Assembly (NCBI GenBank): GCA_007741555.1
Contig: CP036526.1
Location: 2,604,001-2,668,000 of the forward strand
Direction of reading: 5' to 3'
DNA from: Stieleria marina
GTDB lineage: Bacteria > Planctomycetota > Planctomycetia > Pirellulales > Pirellulaceae
DNA: 64,000 nt
In this document: positions 37,267 through 46,398 of the stretch, piece after piece
Layout of the letters: each line of letters opens with the position of its first letter
How positions within the stretch are numbered: the first letter of the stretch is position 1
Notes under the pieces: model-generated
Database searches by the model: none
What the model saw: the letters and a program-made list of their open reading frames with translations, nothing else
Told to the model about the DNA's origin: nothing
Program-made: the position numbers and the translations under genes

Positions 37267-38856
37267 AACTTGCCGATCGGTCTTTGGTTTTGCATCGGCG
37301 CGTTCGCGTTGGCTTTTCGAGCTTTGGGGTTGAGATCGGGGAAGAACGAGTGGCGGTTTCATGGTTGCATCCATCGCCGCCCACTGGTTGACGACTTCAC
37401 TCAGCTTGGCGGGATATTCGTTCGACAAGTCGCGTTGTTCGCCCGGGTCACTGGCCAAGTGATAAAGCTCGAACGGCTCGCCTTTCTTCGGCCGCACAAT
37501 CTTCCAGTTCCCAGATCGGAAAGCCGATTTGCCTCGGCCTAAACGCCAGTAAAGACGGTCGTGGACGGATTCTCGCGAAGGCGAATTGATCCAGCTCAGC
37601 AAACTAATGCCGTCAGTCTGTTCTGGTTTTGCAGCACCCGCGAGATCCAGCGCTGTCGCGGCGATGTCCAAACTGAGGACGGCGCGTGTTTCATCGCGAC
37701 CGGCAGGAATACGACCCGGCATCGACCATATCATCGGGATGCGAATGCCGCCTTCGTATGGCGTGCCTTTGCCGCCTCGCAGTGGAGCGTTGCTGCTAGT
37801 CAGTTCTTCCGTTGGGCCACCGTTGTCACTTAAAAATACCAGCAATGTTCGACGTGTCAGAGCGTGTCGATCAATTGCTTCGCGGATCTCCGTTACGCCT
37901 CGATCCATGGCCACCAGCATCCCCGCGAAAACACGACGTTGCTCGTCCTCGATGCGGCTCAAAGATTGCAGGTCTGATTTCGCTGCTTGCAACGGACTAT
38001 GGACTGCGTTGTAGCTAACGACCAAGCAGAACGGATTGGCGTGGTGATCGTCGATGTACTGAGCGGCTTCCCGTGAGATCGCGTCGGTCAAGTATTCTTT
38101 TTCGACAACGTGCTGTTGGCCTCGCATCACAGGATTGTGACCGTCGTAGTCTGGTTCGCTAATCGGTGCATAGTTTCCGCGGATGACATCGTCGGTCCGT
38201 TGACGTTCGCCCTTGGGCAGCGAGGTATCACGGATCATCGTCACGACGTCTTTGAAAGGCGGGCCGGGGACGTAGTAATGTCCTTCGTGCAGAAATCCGT
38301 AGAACGAATCGAAGCCTCGAGCCAGCGGATGCTTGTCGGGAGTGGAGCCCAGGTGCCATTTGCCGACGAGCCCGGTGTGGTAGCCGGCATCGGAGAGACG
38401 TTGGACGAAGGTTGTTTCGCTGAGCGGCAGACCCGCGATGGGCAGCAAGTTTCGCTGGCCGGTTGGATTCATATCATATCCAAACCGAGACTGGATCCGG
38501 CCGGTCATTAGTCCGGCGCGAGAAGGACTGCAGTAGGCTGCGGTCACATAACCTGATAAGCATCGCAGCCCGTCTTTGGCTAGCTGATCAATGCCTGGCG
38601 TCGGGATCTCTTGGTTGCCCATCATGCCCGTTTCGCCATAGCCCAGGTCATCGGCAATGATGACGACTATGTTGGGCCGCTCGTTGGATTCTGCATAAAG
38701 AGAAACGCAGGCCGCCGATGATGTGAAAGCGATTCCGGTCACGATTACTAGAATTTTTGGTAGACCAAACCTTTGCGGTCGATCGGGCGCGCTCTCTTGG
38801 GCCGGAGCGGGGATTCCAATTCTTGTGAACAGCGTTGCGGCAAGGAGCTTGATCAT
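37252..38856 (-). CDS. Secreted sulfatase (type I, formylglycine)
   Basis: This sulfatase hydrolyses sulfate esters, probably of algal polysaccharides. In the 534-residue protein the signature YCSPSRAGLMTGR near residue 105 holds the cysteine converted to formylglycine. Metal ligands are in IVVIIADDLGYGETGMMG near 63 and FLSDNGGPTEE near 345. VGKWHLGS near 165 supplies the conserved Lys and His. The N-terminus has two hydrophobic stretches; the second (ILVIVTGIAFTSSAACVSL) looks like the real signal peptide, so the start may lie later than ATG 38856. It is last in the minus-strand run after the eight-haem cytochrome, 114 bases away. Confidence 0.9.
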   Translation of the reverse strand: MIKLLAATLFTRIGIPAPAQESAPDRPQRFGLPKILVIVTGIAFTSSAACVSLYAESNERPNIVVIIADDLGYGETGMMGNQEIPTPGIDQLAKDGLRCLSGYVTAAYCSPSRAGLMTGRIQSRFGYDMNPTGQRNLLPIAGLPLSETTFVQRLSDAGYHTGLVGKWHLGSTPDKHPLARGFDSFYGFLHEGHYYVPGPPFKDVVTMIRDTSLPKGERQRTDDVIRGNYAPISEPDYDGHNPVMRGQQHVVEKEYLTDAISREAAQYIDDHHANPFCLVVSYNAVHSPLQAAKSDLQSLSRIEDEQRRVFAGMLVAMDRGVTEIREAIDRHALTRRTLLVFLSDNGGPTEELTSSNAPLRGGKGTPYEGGIRIPMIWSMPGRIPAGRDETRAVLSLDIAATALDLAGAAKPEQTDGISLLSWINSPSRESVHDRLYWRLGRGKSAFRSGNWKIVRPKKGEPFELYHLASDPGEQRDLSNEYPAKLSEVVNQWAAMDATMKPPLVLPRSQPQSSKSQRERADAKPKTDRQVLPTK

Positions 38857-38970
38857 ACGGATTCCCGATGTCTCACGAGCGAGTGCGGTTTGGAATTTTG
38901 ATTTAGGAGTTGCGGCGTGGCTCTTGCGGAATTTGCACCAAATCGGGCGTTCGATCTGCCGCGGATCGAA

Positions 38971-41100
38971 TCATTCGCTTAGCAGCACGCGGGAGTTATC
39001 ACGTTGGTCGATCAGTTGGCGGATTCGACTGACTTGGACTCCCAATTTCGTTTCGATCAGTAACGCCGGGCGATCTTCTGTGAAGTCGGCCGAGTCAGAC
39101 CAACTTTGCAGCAATTTGAAGGCTGCTTGCTGGCGTTCTTGTGAAGTCGTCGAAGTAACGACATCCAGGTTGAAGTCTTGCATGTTTTCGTAGGTCTTGA
39201 TGGAACGCCTTGCGACCAGTCGAACCGCGTCATAGTCATCGTCTAGGGTTGCCGCCAAGAAAGGCAGTTGCCAGCTTTGGCCCGACGCAGCTTTTGCATC
39301 CGACCACCCCATGCACCAAGCTGAAATCGCACGCTCGGCGGCGTTGCCTTTGAGCAGCCAGAGCAGTGACGCGGCGACTTCTTGTTCGTTGGTTTCCAGT
39401 TCTGGCGGCTCAATTTCGTACCACTCTTGCAGATGATCCGCGGACCATTTCAGCGTTTTATCCAAGTGGCATTGGTTGCAGGCGTTCGGGCGTTTCGCTT
39501 GATGGTCGCGGCCTATGTTGGGGCTACTGATTTGATGGTTCCGGATTGCTTTGAGCAGCCCATACGCGGTGTGAGGCATGTGGCAGTTGTAGCACGACGA
39601 TCCGCTTGATCCGGCGGGATGATGGGTGTGCTGCGTGCCGTATTGCGATGGTGTGTGGCAACCAGTGCAGGCACTGTTTCCGATCGCGTCAACGTCGAGT
39701 TGATCGTTCGCCCACTGCTTGACCGGGCGACTGTCCAGGGAGTCTTGGTGCATCTTGTGACAGGACAAACACGTCATTTCACCATTGATGTAGCAGCTTG
39801 ACTGTACCATGCCGGTGTATTCGCGGCCGGAGACACGAACCATTCCGTCGTTGTAAAATGTTTCGTCCAACAGCGTGTCCAGGTCTTCATATCCCAACGC
39901 CTCTTGCGTGCGTTTGAATTCGGGAGATTCTCTAGTCCAAAGGCCGTGGGTGTCGGCCAGGTCTAAGCCGGGGCGATAGGGGTGGCCATTTTCCATCGTG
40001 CCTCGGTCGGGACGTAGCACATCGGAAACACTGTGGCATTGTCCGCATACTTGCGCCGACAGAGCCTTGGGAAGATCCGCGGGATTGATGATCGGATCGT
40101 CCACCGGATCGGGGACTTCGGCCGCAGTTTGCTGCTGCGACTGTCTGCGAATGTTGACGTGTTCTTCCGCGGGGCCGTGGCAGGCTTCGCATGAAATTCC
40201 AAATTCACCAACATGAGTGTCCCATTCGCCTGACGCCAGTCGTCGTCCTTTGCGATGAGTACTATGGCAACTGCTGCACGCTTCGTTCCATCGTCCCAAT
40301 TCAAACGAGGGCGGCATATTCGGAGGCACCAGAAACGCTGATTCACGTGGAATCCATTCGTTGGACTCGTTCAAGTGAACCATCGGCAGCATTCCGATCA
40401 GCCGCTTTTTTCCGGTGGCAAACCAGTAGACTTGCATGTGGTGCGAGCCGGTCGTCATTACGATCGGCGCACGGATTCGTTGTGAGGGATTGTGTTCATC
40501 TGGCATTTCGACGGTGCAGACCTCGCCTTGACGTGTGAATTCGTAAAGACGGTTGCTGCTGGTCACTGCGACATCATCAAAATTTCCCAGCACGGATTCA
40601 GGTGTTGCAGCTTGTGTCATCGTGCGATGATACGAATGCTCCCACGTGGAATGCTGTTGGGTATGACACTCGCGGCAAACATCCGATCCCACGTATCCGT
40701 GCGTCGGACGTTCCACAGGACGAAGAGCTCGAAGGTTGGCCAAAGTAAGCTGTTTGGAATCGCTCTTGGTTGTTCCTGCAGTCGCGGATTTCGCGGAGTG
40801 GCTTTTGGTTGCGGTTTCGTCCGCAGCAATGGCACGTTCATCCGGTGATGCGTCCGGTTTGCCTGACGTTCCTTCGGTCAAACGTTCGGATGGTTTCGAT
40901 TGCTGCGCGCGAGACGTTGCGTGCTGAACAATTGACTCGGGTGTCTCCGATGGGACATCGCTGGGGACTAACAGCCACGTGATGCAGGCTGCCACTATGA
41001 ATGCGACGACGCCAGTCGCATGGCTGCGAGTTTTTTTGTACGCGACCAAGCCGATGGCGAAGGATAGAGCCGCGCCAAGGAAAATCAGCAGGTTGGTCAT
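38971..41100 (-). CDS. Membrane-anchored eight-haem c-type cytochrome
   Basis: This 709-residue protein has one or two N-terminal membrane helices (LLIFLGAALSFAIGLVAY, GVVAFIVAACITWLLV). A low-complexity Ser/Thr/Lys linker runs to about residue 115. Eight CXXCH motifs follow, at about 143 (CRECH), 275 (CSSCH), 307 (CEACH), 353 (CGQCH), 445 (CLSCH), 480 (CTGCH), 504 (CYNCH) and 542 (CNQCH). The last ~150 residues are helical and HEAT/TPR-like. The layout resembles the multihaem cytochrome c554-like proteins found in planctomycetes and Geobacter; electron transfer in the periplasm is the likely role. It follows the TPR/ASPIC gene with 163 bases between, in the same direction. Confidence 0.88.
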   Translation of the reverse strand: MTNLLIFLGAALSFAIGLVAYKKTRSHATGVVAFIVAACITWLLVPSDVPSETPESIVQHATSRAQQSKPSERLTEGTSGKPDASPDERAIAADETATKSHSAKSATAGTTKSDSKQLTLANLRALRPVERPTHGYVGSDVCRECHTQQHSTWEHSYHRTMTQAATPESVLGNFDDVAVTSSNRLYEFTRQGEVCTVEMPDEHNPSQRIRAPIVMTTGSHHMQVYWFATGKKRLIGMLPMVHLNESNEWIPRESAFLVPPNMPPSFELGRWNEACSSCHSTHRKGRRLASGEWDTHVGEFGISCEACHGPAEEHVNIRRQSQQQTAAEVPDPVDDPIINPADLPKALSAQVCGQCHSVSDVLRPDRGTMENGHPYRPGLDLADTHGLWTRESPEFKRTQEALGYEDLDTLLDETFYNDGMVRVSGREYTGMVQSSCYINGEMTCLSCHKMHQDSLDSRPVKQWANDQLDVDAIGNSACTGCHTPSQYGTQHTHHPAGSSGSSCYNCHMPHTAYGLLKAIRNHQISSPNIGRDHQAKRPNACNQCHLDKTLKWSADHLQEWYEIEPPELETNEQEVAASLLWLLKGNAAERAISAWCMGWSDAKAASGQSWQLPFLAATLDDDYDAVRLVARRSIKTYENMQDFNLDVVTSTTSQERQQAAFKLLQSWSDSADFTEDRPALLIETKLGVQVSRIRQLIDQRDNSRVLLSE

Positions 41101-41263
41101 GGTCTAACAAACGGAGGCGTAGGGGGGCACGATAATTTTGGCATTCGGTCACGCAGTCCGATCCAAGATGACTTTCGTGGCAGCGATCGTTGCGGTGGAA
41201 GGTTTCTTTTGGCTGAGAATAGGATTGGGATTCCGAACGATTGGTTCGCCGAGTGGTCAATCT

Positions 41264-44260
41264 TCAATCGCTGTCACTGTGGTTTGCGGTGATTTCTTCG
41301 ATTACCAGCAATCGTTGGTTGGCCGCGACGTTGTGGAGCGTCTCGTTGGTTCCGCTGGGCCATTGTATATCGATCCGTGCAACCGTGGTTGCGTTACCCA
41401 ATCCAAAGTTCAGGCAGGATTCATTTTTGCAAAGATAGCCATCGCCCGTTTGCATCACTTGGACATGGTTTTGATTCGCAACGTGTAAAGTGACCCGAGT
41501 CCCAATCGCATCGCGTTCACTTTTGGTGCCCGCGAATTCCAGTTGCAGATAATTGCCCGCGCCTTCACATCGATTTTCCAGCAGTACAAATTCTTCCATC
41601 AGGTCCGTGATCGCAAGGTCGATTCGGCCATCGCCGTTCCAGTCAAGCTTTGCAACCGAGCGGGCTAAGTGGTTTTGCGACCAATAATCGTCCCCGGCTA
41701 CTTCAAGTTGGACGTATCCATTGTTCGAGCGGGTGAAAAGCTGAGTGGGCATCTGAAACGTCTGGCCTTGATCACGAAAATCTTCGATGTGTCCGTTGCC
41801 GATGATCAAGTCCGTTGTGGTGTTGTTGTCAAAATCCAGTGCCTGAGTGCCAAAGCCCACCATCGGCAGAGTGTTCTTGTCCAGGTTCAGTGATAAAGCT
41901 GCGTCCTGAAAAGCGCCTTCGTTGGTTTGTAAGTAAACGTTGGACGGTTCTTTGGAAAAATTGGTGATGTGCAGGTCGAGTCGTCCGTTGCGATCAAAAT
42001 CGGCGGCCGCAATTCCCATGCATGCGTATGGGCGTCCGCCCGGTCCGTAGGCGCATCCCAGTAAAGCGGCCGAATCAGTCCAGTTGGCCTCGCTGCCTCG
42101 CCAGTATTGATTTGCATTCTGATCGTTGGCCACGAAGACGTCGTTGTCTCGGTCGCCGTCGATGTCAGTCACTAGTAAACCCATGCCTGTGCTGGCAATC
42201 GATTCGGGGTCGCCGAGGCTCTTTGGGGTGAGTTTGCCGTCCGACGAAGTCACGAATAGCCGATCTTGAGCCGCGCGGAAATGCTTGGGCCCGGGTAACT
42301 TGACCGGCTTTCCGTTGGGCCTGCGGGGGATCGGTTCGTAGGCATGTGGGTCGTCCACATAAGTTGTCTCGAAAATATCGGGAATCGAATCGCCTGTCAG
42401 GTCAGCGATTCCGACCGACATCGTGTACATGCCGCGGTTCCATTCCAGCAACTCATTGTCGGATATGTTTTTGCTGGGTTGATCCAGTTTGAGCTCCAGA
42501 AATGTCCCGTCGCCCTGGTTTAGCATCAGACGGTTGACGCCAATGTTGCCGATCAGCAGGTCGGGAAAACCATCTTGGTTCCAGTCGCCTGCCGTGACTC
42601 CGTTTGTGTAGTGAAAATCCGATGCGCCTGATGCTTCGGTGCATTGGCGGAATGCATCGATTTGGTTTCGGTACATCTGATTCGAAACGATGCTGACGCC
42701 GCCAGGTGGCACGCATCCGGCTTGTCCAAGATACAAATCGACGTTGCCGTCTCTGTCAAAATCCAGGCAGGCAACTCCGCTGGCAAGTGCTTCGTGCAGG
42801 CGAAACTCTTTCTGTACCGGTGGGTCGGAGTTCTTCAGCCGATGTCGAACGCCCAGCGACGGTGCAACGTTGGTGAAGACTGCCTTTGACGCTTTAGGGC
42901 GATCAACTGCCAGTCGCGGCGGGGCACCGTTGGTTAATGGTTCCTGCGATCCGCTACGTAGATCCGCAAGCCTAGATGCAAGGCTGGTCAAATCACCTTG
43001 TTCAAGACCACACACGATGGTGTCGACATTCATTCCATCTGAAAACTTGTCGAGTGTGGCGAGTTTGTGCTGCCGGATTGAGTTCAGCTTGGAGGATTGC
43101 GGCGAAACGGCGGCGATGATCGACTCCTGCCACGCCAACGACTCGGCGTAGCGTCCCATGTCGTTCATGACTCGGCCCATTTCAGGTGCCAGTTGAAGTG
43201 CTCGTGCGGGCGACGAAGAGATCGCTCGAGCGATGGCAGCCGATTCGTTGATCAGTTTTTTGCGTTGCTGAATTATTTCCACTGGGCGATTCCGTTTCGA
43301 TGCTGACAGCGATTGGATCAATCCCTGAACGGCTTCTTCGGATCCCGGTTCGCGGCGGAGTGCTTCGGTAAAGCAGTCGACGGCAGATTCATTTTTGCGA
43401 TGCAGCATCAGGTTGCCAACCGCTAGCCAGTAATCTGGATAGCGTTTGCAATCAGGATTGGCAGAGGCGGCCCACTGAGCTAATTGGTCGTAGCGCTGGG
43501 TCAGTGATAGAAGCCATCCGTGCACTGCTATCGCATAGGGATCGCCTTCTTTGAAAGTGGCGCTGTTCTGCAGGACTTCCAGCGCGGCGCGAGCTTCGCC
43601 ATTGGCTCGCAGCGCGGCGATTACATTGAATAGTCCCGCTTTCTGAATCGCCTGTTCATCTTCCGTGTTGGGTCTGTCAGCGAAGTTTCTCCAAGTTAGA
43701 AATGGGTTGATCAGAGCGGTCAGTTCGCGAGGCGTCAGAGCTGTGCGAGCTGCCAAGTAACGTAGATGTTCGTTGGCGTCAAAGCGGTAGCCCACTTCGT
43801 TGAGGGTTCCTGCTAGCTGGCGCCGGATATCTAACCGCGATGGATGTTTCTGGACTAAGTCCTGCAACAGATCGATGCTTCGCTTCGTTTGCCCCGCCTG
43901 AAGAAACAGGTCAGCAGCACCAGCCAGTAATCCGGGACGCTCGTCAGGGTGCGACGAGCCGGATCGAATCAGGAGCTCCGCGGCAGAAGCCAAGTCGTCT
44001 TGGCTGACCAGGATCTGGGCCATCAGCTGAGTGGCATCGAGTCGATCTGGATTTTGAATCAGGACTTGCCGGGTGATCTTTTCCGCAAGGTCCAAATTGC
44101 CGCTGCGCAGGGCGGATTCTGCATCGGGTAGGTTGAGCGTTTTTGCGGGTTTGTCTTGCACCTTGGAGGTGCAGCCCAGATTGGGAGACACGACCACGCA
44201 AGAGAGACCGGCCAATAGAAGGCAGCGAAATTGAAGCCAGGCGGTCATGGTTGGTTCCAT
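41264..44260 (-). CDS. TPR/FG-GAP/ASPIC-UnbV secreted protein
   Basis: This 998-residue exported protein has a signal peptide (LLLAGLSCVVVSPNLGC, possibly a lipoprotein signal). TPR repeats fill about residues 40-320. FG-GAP/VCBS repeats begin near 440 (GVACLDFDRDGNVDLYLG, GDWNQDGFPDLLIGN, ADFDRNGRLDLHITN). An ASPIC/UnbV domain ends the protein (GTRVTLHVANQNHVQVMQ, VARIDIQWPSGTNETL). Such proteins are widespread in Planctomycetes and are often found beside multihaem cytochromes, as here. Calcium binding by the DxDxDG loops is expected. Two starts are possible: ATG 44260, whose AGCAGG ribosome binding site lies inside a terminator hairpin, or ATG 44248. Confidence 0.88.
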   Translation of the reverse strand: MEPTMTAWLQFRCLLLAGLSCVVVSPNLGCTSKVQDKPAKTLNLPDAESALRSGNLDLAEKITRQVLIQNPDRLDATQLMAQILVSQDDLASAAELLIRSGSSHPDERPGLLAGAADLFLQAGQTKRSIDLLQDLVQKHPSRLDIRRQLAGTLNEVGYRFDANEHLRYLAARTALTPRELTALINPFLTWRNFADRPNTEDEQAIQKAGLFNVIAALRANGEARAALEVLQNSATFKEGDPYAIAVHGWLLSLTQRYDQLAQWAASANPDCKRYPDYWLAVGNLMLHRKNESAVDCFTEALRREPGSEEAVQGLIQSLSASKRNRPVEIIQQRKKLINESAAIARAISSSPARALQLAPEMGRVMNDMGRYAESLAWQESIIAAVSPQSSKLNSIRQHKLATLDKFSDGMNVDTIVCGLEQGDLTSLASRLADLRSGSQEPLTNGAPPRLAVDRPKASKAVFTNVAPSLGVRHRLKNSDPPVQKEFRLHEALASGVACLDFDRDGNVDLYLGQAGCVPPGGVSIVSNQMYRNQIDAFRQCTEASGASDFHYTNGVTAGDWNQDGFPDLLIGNIGVNRLMLNQGDGTFLELKLDQPSKNISDNELLEWNRGMYTMSVGIADLTGDSIPDIFETTYVDDPHAYEPIPRRPNGKPVKLPGPKHFRAAQDRLFVTSSDGKLTPKSLGDPESIASTGMGLLVTDIDGDRDNDVFVANDQNANQYWRGSEANWTDSAALLGCAYGPGGRPYACMGIAAADFDRNGRLDLHITNFSKEPSNVYLQTNEGAFQDAALSLNLDKNTLPMVGFGTQALDFDNNTTTDLIIGNGHIEDFRDQGQTFQMPTQLFTRSNNGYVQLEVAGDDYWSQNHLARSVAKLDWNGDGRIDLAITDLMEEFVLLENRCEGAGNYLQLEFAGTKSERDAIGTRVTLHVANQNHVQVMQTGDGYLCKNESCLNFGLGNATTVARIDIQWPSGTNETLHNVAANQRLLVIEEITANHSDSD

Positions 44261-44296
44261 AAAAAACCTGCTCGCTTGAAAGCCAAGCGAGCAGGT
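44261..44296 (-). terminator. Intrinsic terminator abutting the next start codon
   Basis: Perfect 13-bp arms (44266-44278 and 44284-44296) enclose a 5-base loop and are followed on the minus strand by six T. It lies 30 bases after the DUF1559 stop. The T-run touches the ATG at 44258-44260 of the TPR/ASPIC gene, so the 3' arm also contains that gene's only good ribosome binding site for this ATG. Confidence 0.93.
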
Positions 44297-44325
44297 GATC
44301 AGAATTTCTAAGCGATTAAATCAGT

Positions 44326-45540
44326 TTACTGATTCAACGATTCTTCAACCACTTCGGAAGCACCGCGAGTACCCAGTGCACCCCAAAGTCCGTAAGGGCT
44401 TTTCGATCCTGGAGTTGACTCAGGAACCGCTGGGTTTACTTTGACGACTGGGTGTCGGCCATCGCCGGCTTCGACTGAGTCAGTCATGAAGACGACTGCT
44501 CCGTCACCCATCAGCACGTGGCAGCCACCTTGGTGACGGCTACTTGGAGGCAGGTTTCCGGTGTCAAAGTCACCGCCGCCGCCGATACAAACGGCACTGT
44601 TAGGGCCAGTCATCGTGGTGAAACTGGTGTAACAAGGAACCGAGTCAACCCAGCGGTAACCACGTTTCCAGTTGTTGTTTCGCAGACCGGGGTTTGCGTT
44701 GCCAACCGATGCATCCCAGAACATTGGGCGCTCAGGGTCAATCAAGTTTGCATCGATACATGCACTTGGGTTGTTGTGAATCGTTCCCCAACCGATACCG
44801 AAGTAAGGGTCAGTTCGGATGTCTCGGTCACCCAAGCCAGTAGCGATTTCAGCTGCAGCAATGGTGTTGGACAGACCGTCGGTGATGTCGCGGAAACGCA
44901 TCTGACGTCGGTTGTAGTAGAATCCGCGGTTCGAGGCGTTTGCCGAGTTGACGTGGCCCTGGTTCCAGGTACCACCTTGCCAGCGCCAGTATCCGTGGTT
45001 CACCCAGTCAGACGAGTCTCCGATGTTACATGCGTAGTTGGTACGTGCAGCGGCAGGTAGACCTTCGCCCGGATCGCTAGGGCAGCGAATGGTTGGAACT
45101 TGCGTTCTCCATGGATCGTAGTTACCAGCCCATGGACGTGGTCCCATTGCCGAGAAATCCAACGCGCCATCGCCGTCGATGTCTTTGGGATTGGAAATTT
45201 CGCTCCAGAGACCTTGTTGCTCGATGAATGGCAGAAGGCCAACCAGCCAGCTCAAGCGACGACGGTTGTTGTCACCCAGTTGGTTGTTGTATCCGCCCGC
45301 GCTGTCAGAGCGGAAAGTACCACCAGCCTGCATGCCCATACGCTTGTAAGCAGAGTGGTAGTTGTGGATGGCGAGTCCGATGTTTTTGAAGTTGTTACTA
45401 CAACTCATTCGCCGAGCGGCTTCACGAGCAGCTTGAACAGCTGGAAGCAAAAGCCCAACAAGAATGCCGATAATGGCAATAACGACCAACAGTTCTACTA
45501 ACGTAAAACCACCAGATCGTGAAGAACGAGAACGTATCAT
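44326..45540 (-). CDS. DUF1559 protein with type II pseudopilin N-terminus
   Basis: This 404-residue protein has a prepilin-type signal at residues 9-28 ([17 protein letters not shown]) and the DUF1559 domain (EAARRMSCSNNFKNIGLAIH near residue 45, ending SRHQGGCHVLMGDGAVVFMT). I chose ATG 45540 because GGAG lies eight bases upstream and the signal must start close to the N-terminus. It lies between the small lipoprotein gene and the TPR/ASPIC gene and is bounded on both sides by terminator hairpins, so it is probably transcribed alone or as a major short message. Its codons (frequent GTT, CGT, AAC and GGT) differ somewhat from its neighbours, suggesting high expression. Confidence 0.92.
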   Translation of the reverse strand: MIRSRSSRSGGFTLVELLVVIAIIGILVGLLLPAVQAAREAARRMSCSNNFKNIGLAIHNYHSAYKRMGMQAGGTFRSDSAGGYNNQLGDNNRRRLSWLVGLLPFIEQQGLWSEISNPKDIDGDGALDFSAMGPRPWAGNYDPWRTQVPTIRCPSDPGEGLPAAARTNYACNIGDSSDWVNHGYWRWQGGTWNQGHVNSANASNRGFYYNRRQMRFRDITDGLSNTIAAAEIATGLGDRDIRTDPYFGIGWGTIHNNPSACIDANLIDPERPMFWDASVGNANPGLRNNNWKRGYRWVDSVPCYTSFTTMTGPNSAVCIGGGGDFDTGNLPPSSRHQGGCHVLMGDGAVVFMTDSVEAGDGRHPVVKVNPAVPESTPGSKSPYGLWGALGTRGASEVVEESLNQ

Positions 45541-45634
45541 ACACATATCTCCGAGAAAAGAAAAACAACATATTTGAAAAGTGGGCGGGAAACGCCTCAT
45601 TAAACAACGCGGACCCGGTCCGCGTATCCCGCAC

Positions 45635-45676
45635 AAAAAAACTGTCAGCTCGACAATTAAGATCCATAGAGCTGAC
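45635..45676 (-). terminator. Intrinsic terminator after the small lipoprotein gene
   Basis: The 8-bp arms GTCAGCTC and GAGCTGAC enclose a 17-base loop and are followed on the minus strand by a run of seven T after AG. It lies 75 bases after the lipoprotein stop and about 95 bases before the DUF1559 start. A second hairpin, with the near-palindrome at 45607-45625, lies between this element and the DUF1559 start. Confidence 0.75.
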
Positions 45677-45751
45677 CTGATACACCACCAATTCAGCGGG
45701 TTAGTGGTTCATTGAGACCAAAGATCGTCTCGAATTTAAGCTATTAAACGA

Positions 45752-45928
45752 CTAGTTTTGGCTAGCGTCGTCGGTGCTACCATAGCTTTGCTCTTCGTAG
45801 GATGCTTCTTCTTCTTCCGTCATGACGGCTTCCGGCACGACGGCGTTTTCGTCAGAGCCACCACAGCCAGCAAAGCACATAGGAAGGACGAGAAGAGCAG
45901 CAGCGAGAACAAACTTGGTTTTTGTCAT
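45752..45928 (-). CDS. Small acidic lipoprotein (58 residues)
   Basis: This short gene has a textbook lipoprotein signal: a basic start (MTKTKF), a hydrophobic core (VLAAALLVLPM) and the lipobox FAGC with Cys22. A short acidic tail (MTEEEEASYEEQSYG) follows. The ATG at 45928 is preceded by TTTGGAG nine bases upstream. It would be anchored in a membrane by a lipidated cysteine. Similar tiny lipoproteins occur next to DUF1559 genes in Planctomycetes, but I know no function. It is followed by a terminator and preceded by an AT-rich region that probably holds a strong promoter. Confidence 0.8.
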   Translation of the reverse strand: MTKTKFVLAAALLVLPMCFAGCGGSDENAVVPEAVMTEEEEASYEEQSYGSTDDASQN

Positions 45929-46398
45929 TTAGATAGGCTCCAAAAAAAGTTTTTGTTTAAGGGCGAATAAGAGACCGCTTTACGAGCAATTCTCAGTGCC
46001 CTTTTTACATTATCAAGAAAAAATTGTTAGTCGATAATTACTGAACTTGAACAATTTGCGAAAAAATCCTGCGTGAAACGTTTGGGGCCTGCGCTACGGG
46101 GACACAGTCGTGGTTGGCAGCGCGCGAATTTTGCCTGGCACGAACCGCTCTGCAGAGTGGAGTTCGTGTAGTCCGCGAAAGGCGGCTCAAGTTAGTCGAC
46201 GCGTGCTCTCTTTGAATGAAGGCGGCTGCATCGACTTTGTCGGATGGCTAAAGCAAAAGGCTGCAGCTAGTTTTCGCCAGCTTGCCGATGGGAGCCGCTA
46301 CAAAGATCACACCGCCGCGATTTGCGCCGCACAGATGGGAGACGCAGTTGAATTCAACTGACTCCTGCTGAAGGAGCCTTCGCTAAAGCGGCGTCCGT
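45929..46398. other. Intergenic region upstream of the small lipoprotein
   Basis: The 470 bases between hemDE and the small lipoprotein gene hold no supported gene. The part at 45960-46070 is strongly AT-rich and is the probable promoter region of the lipoprotein gene. The rest (46080-46398) is GC-rich and contains only featureless short frames. Confidence 0.5.
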
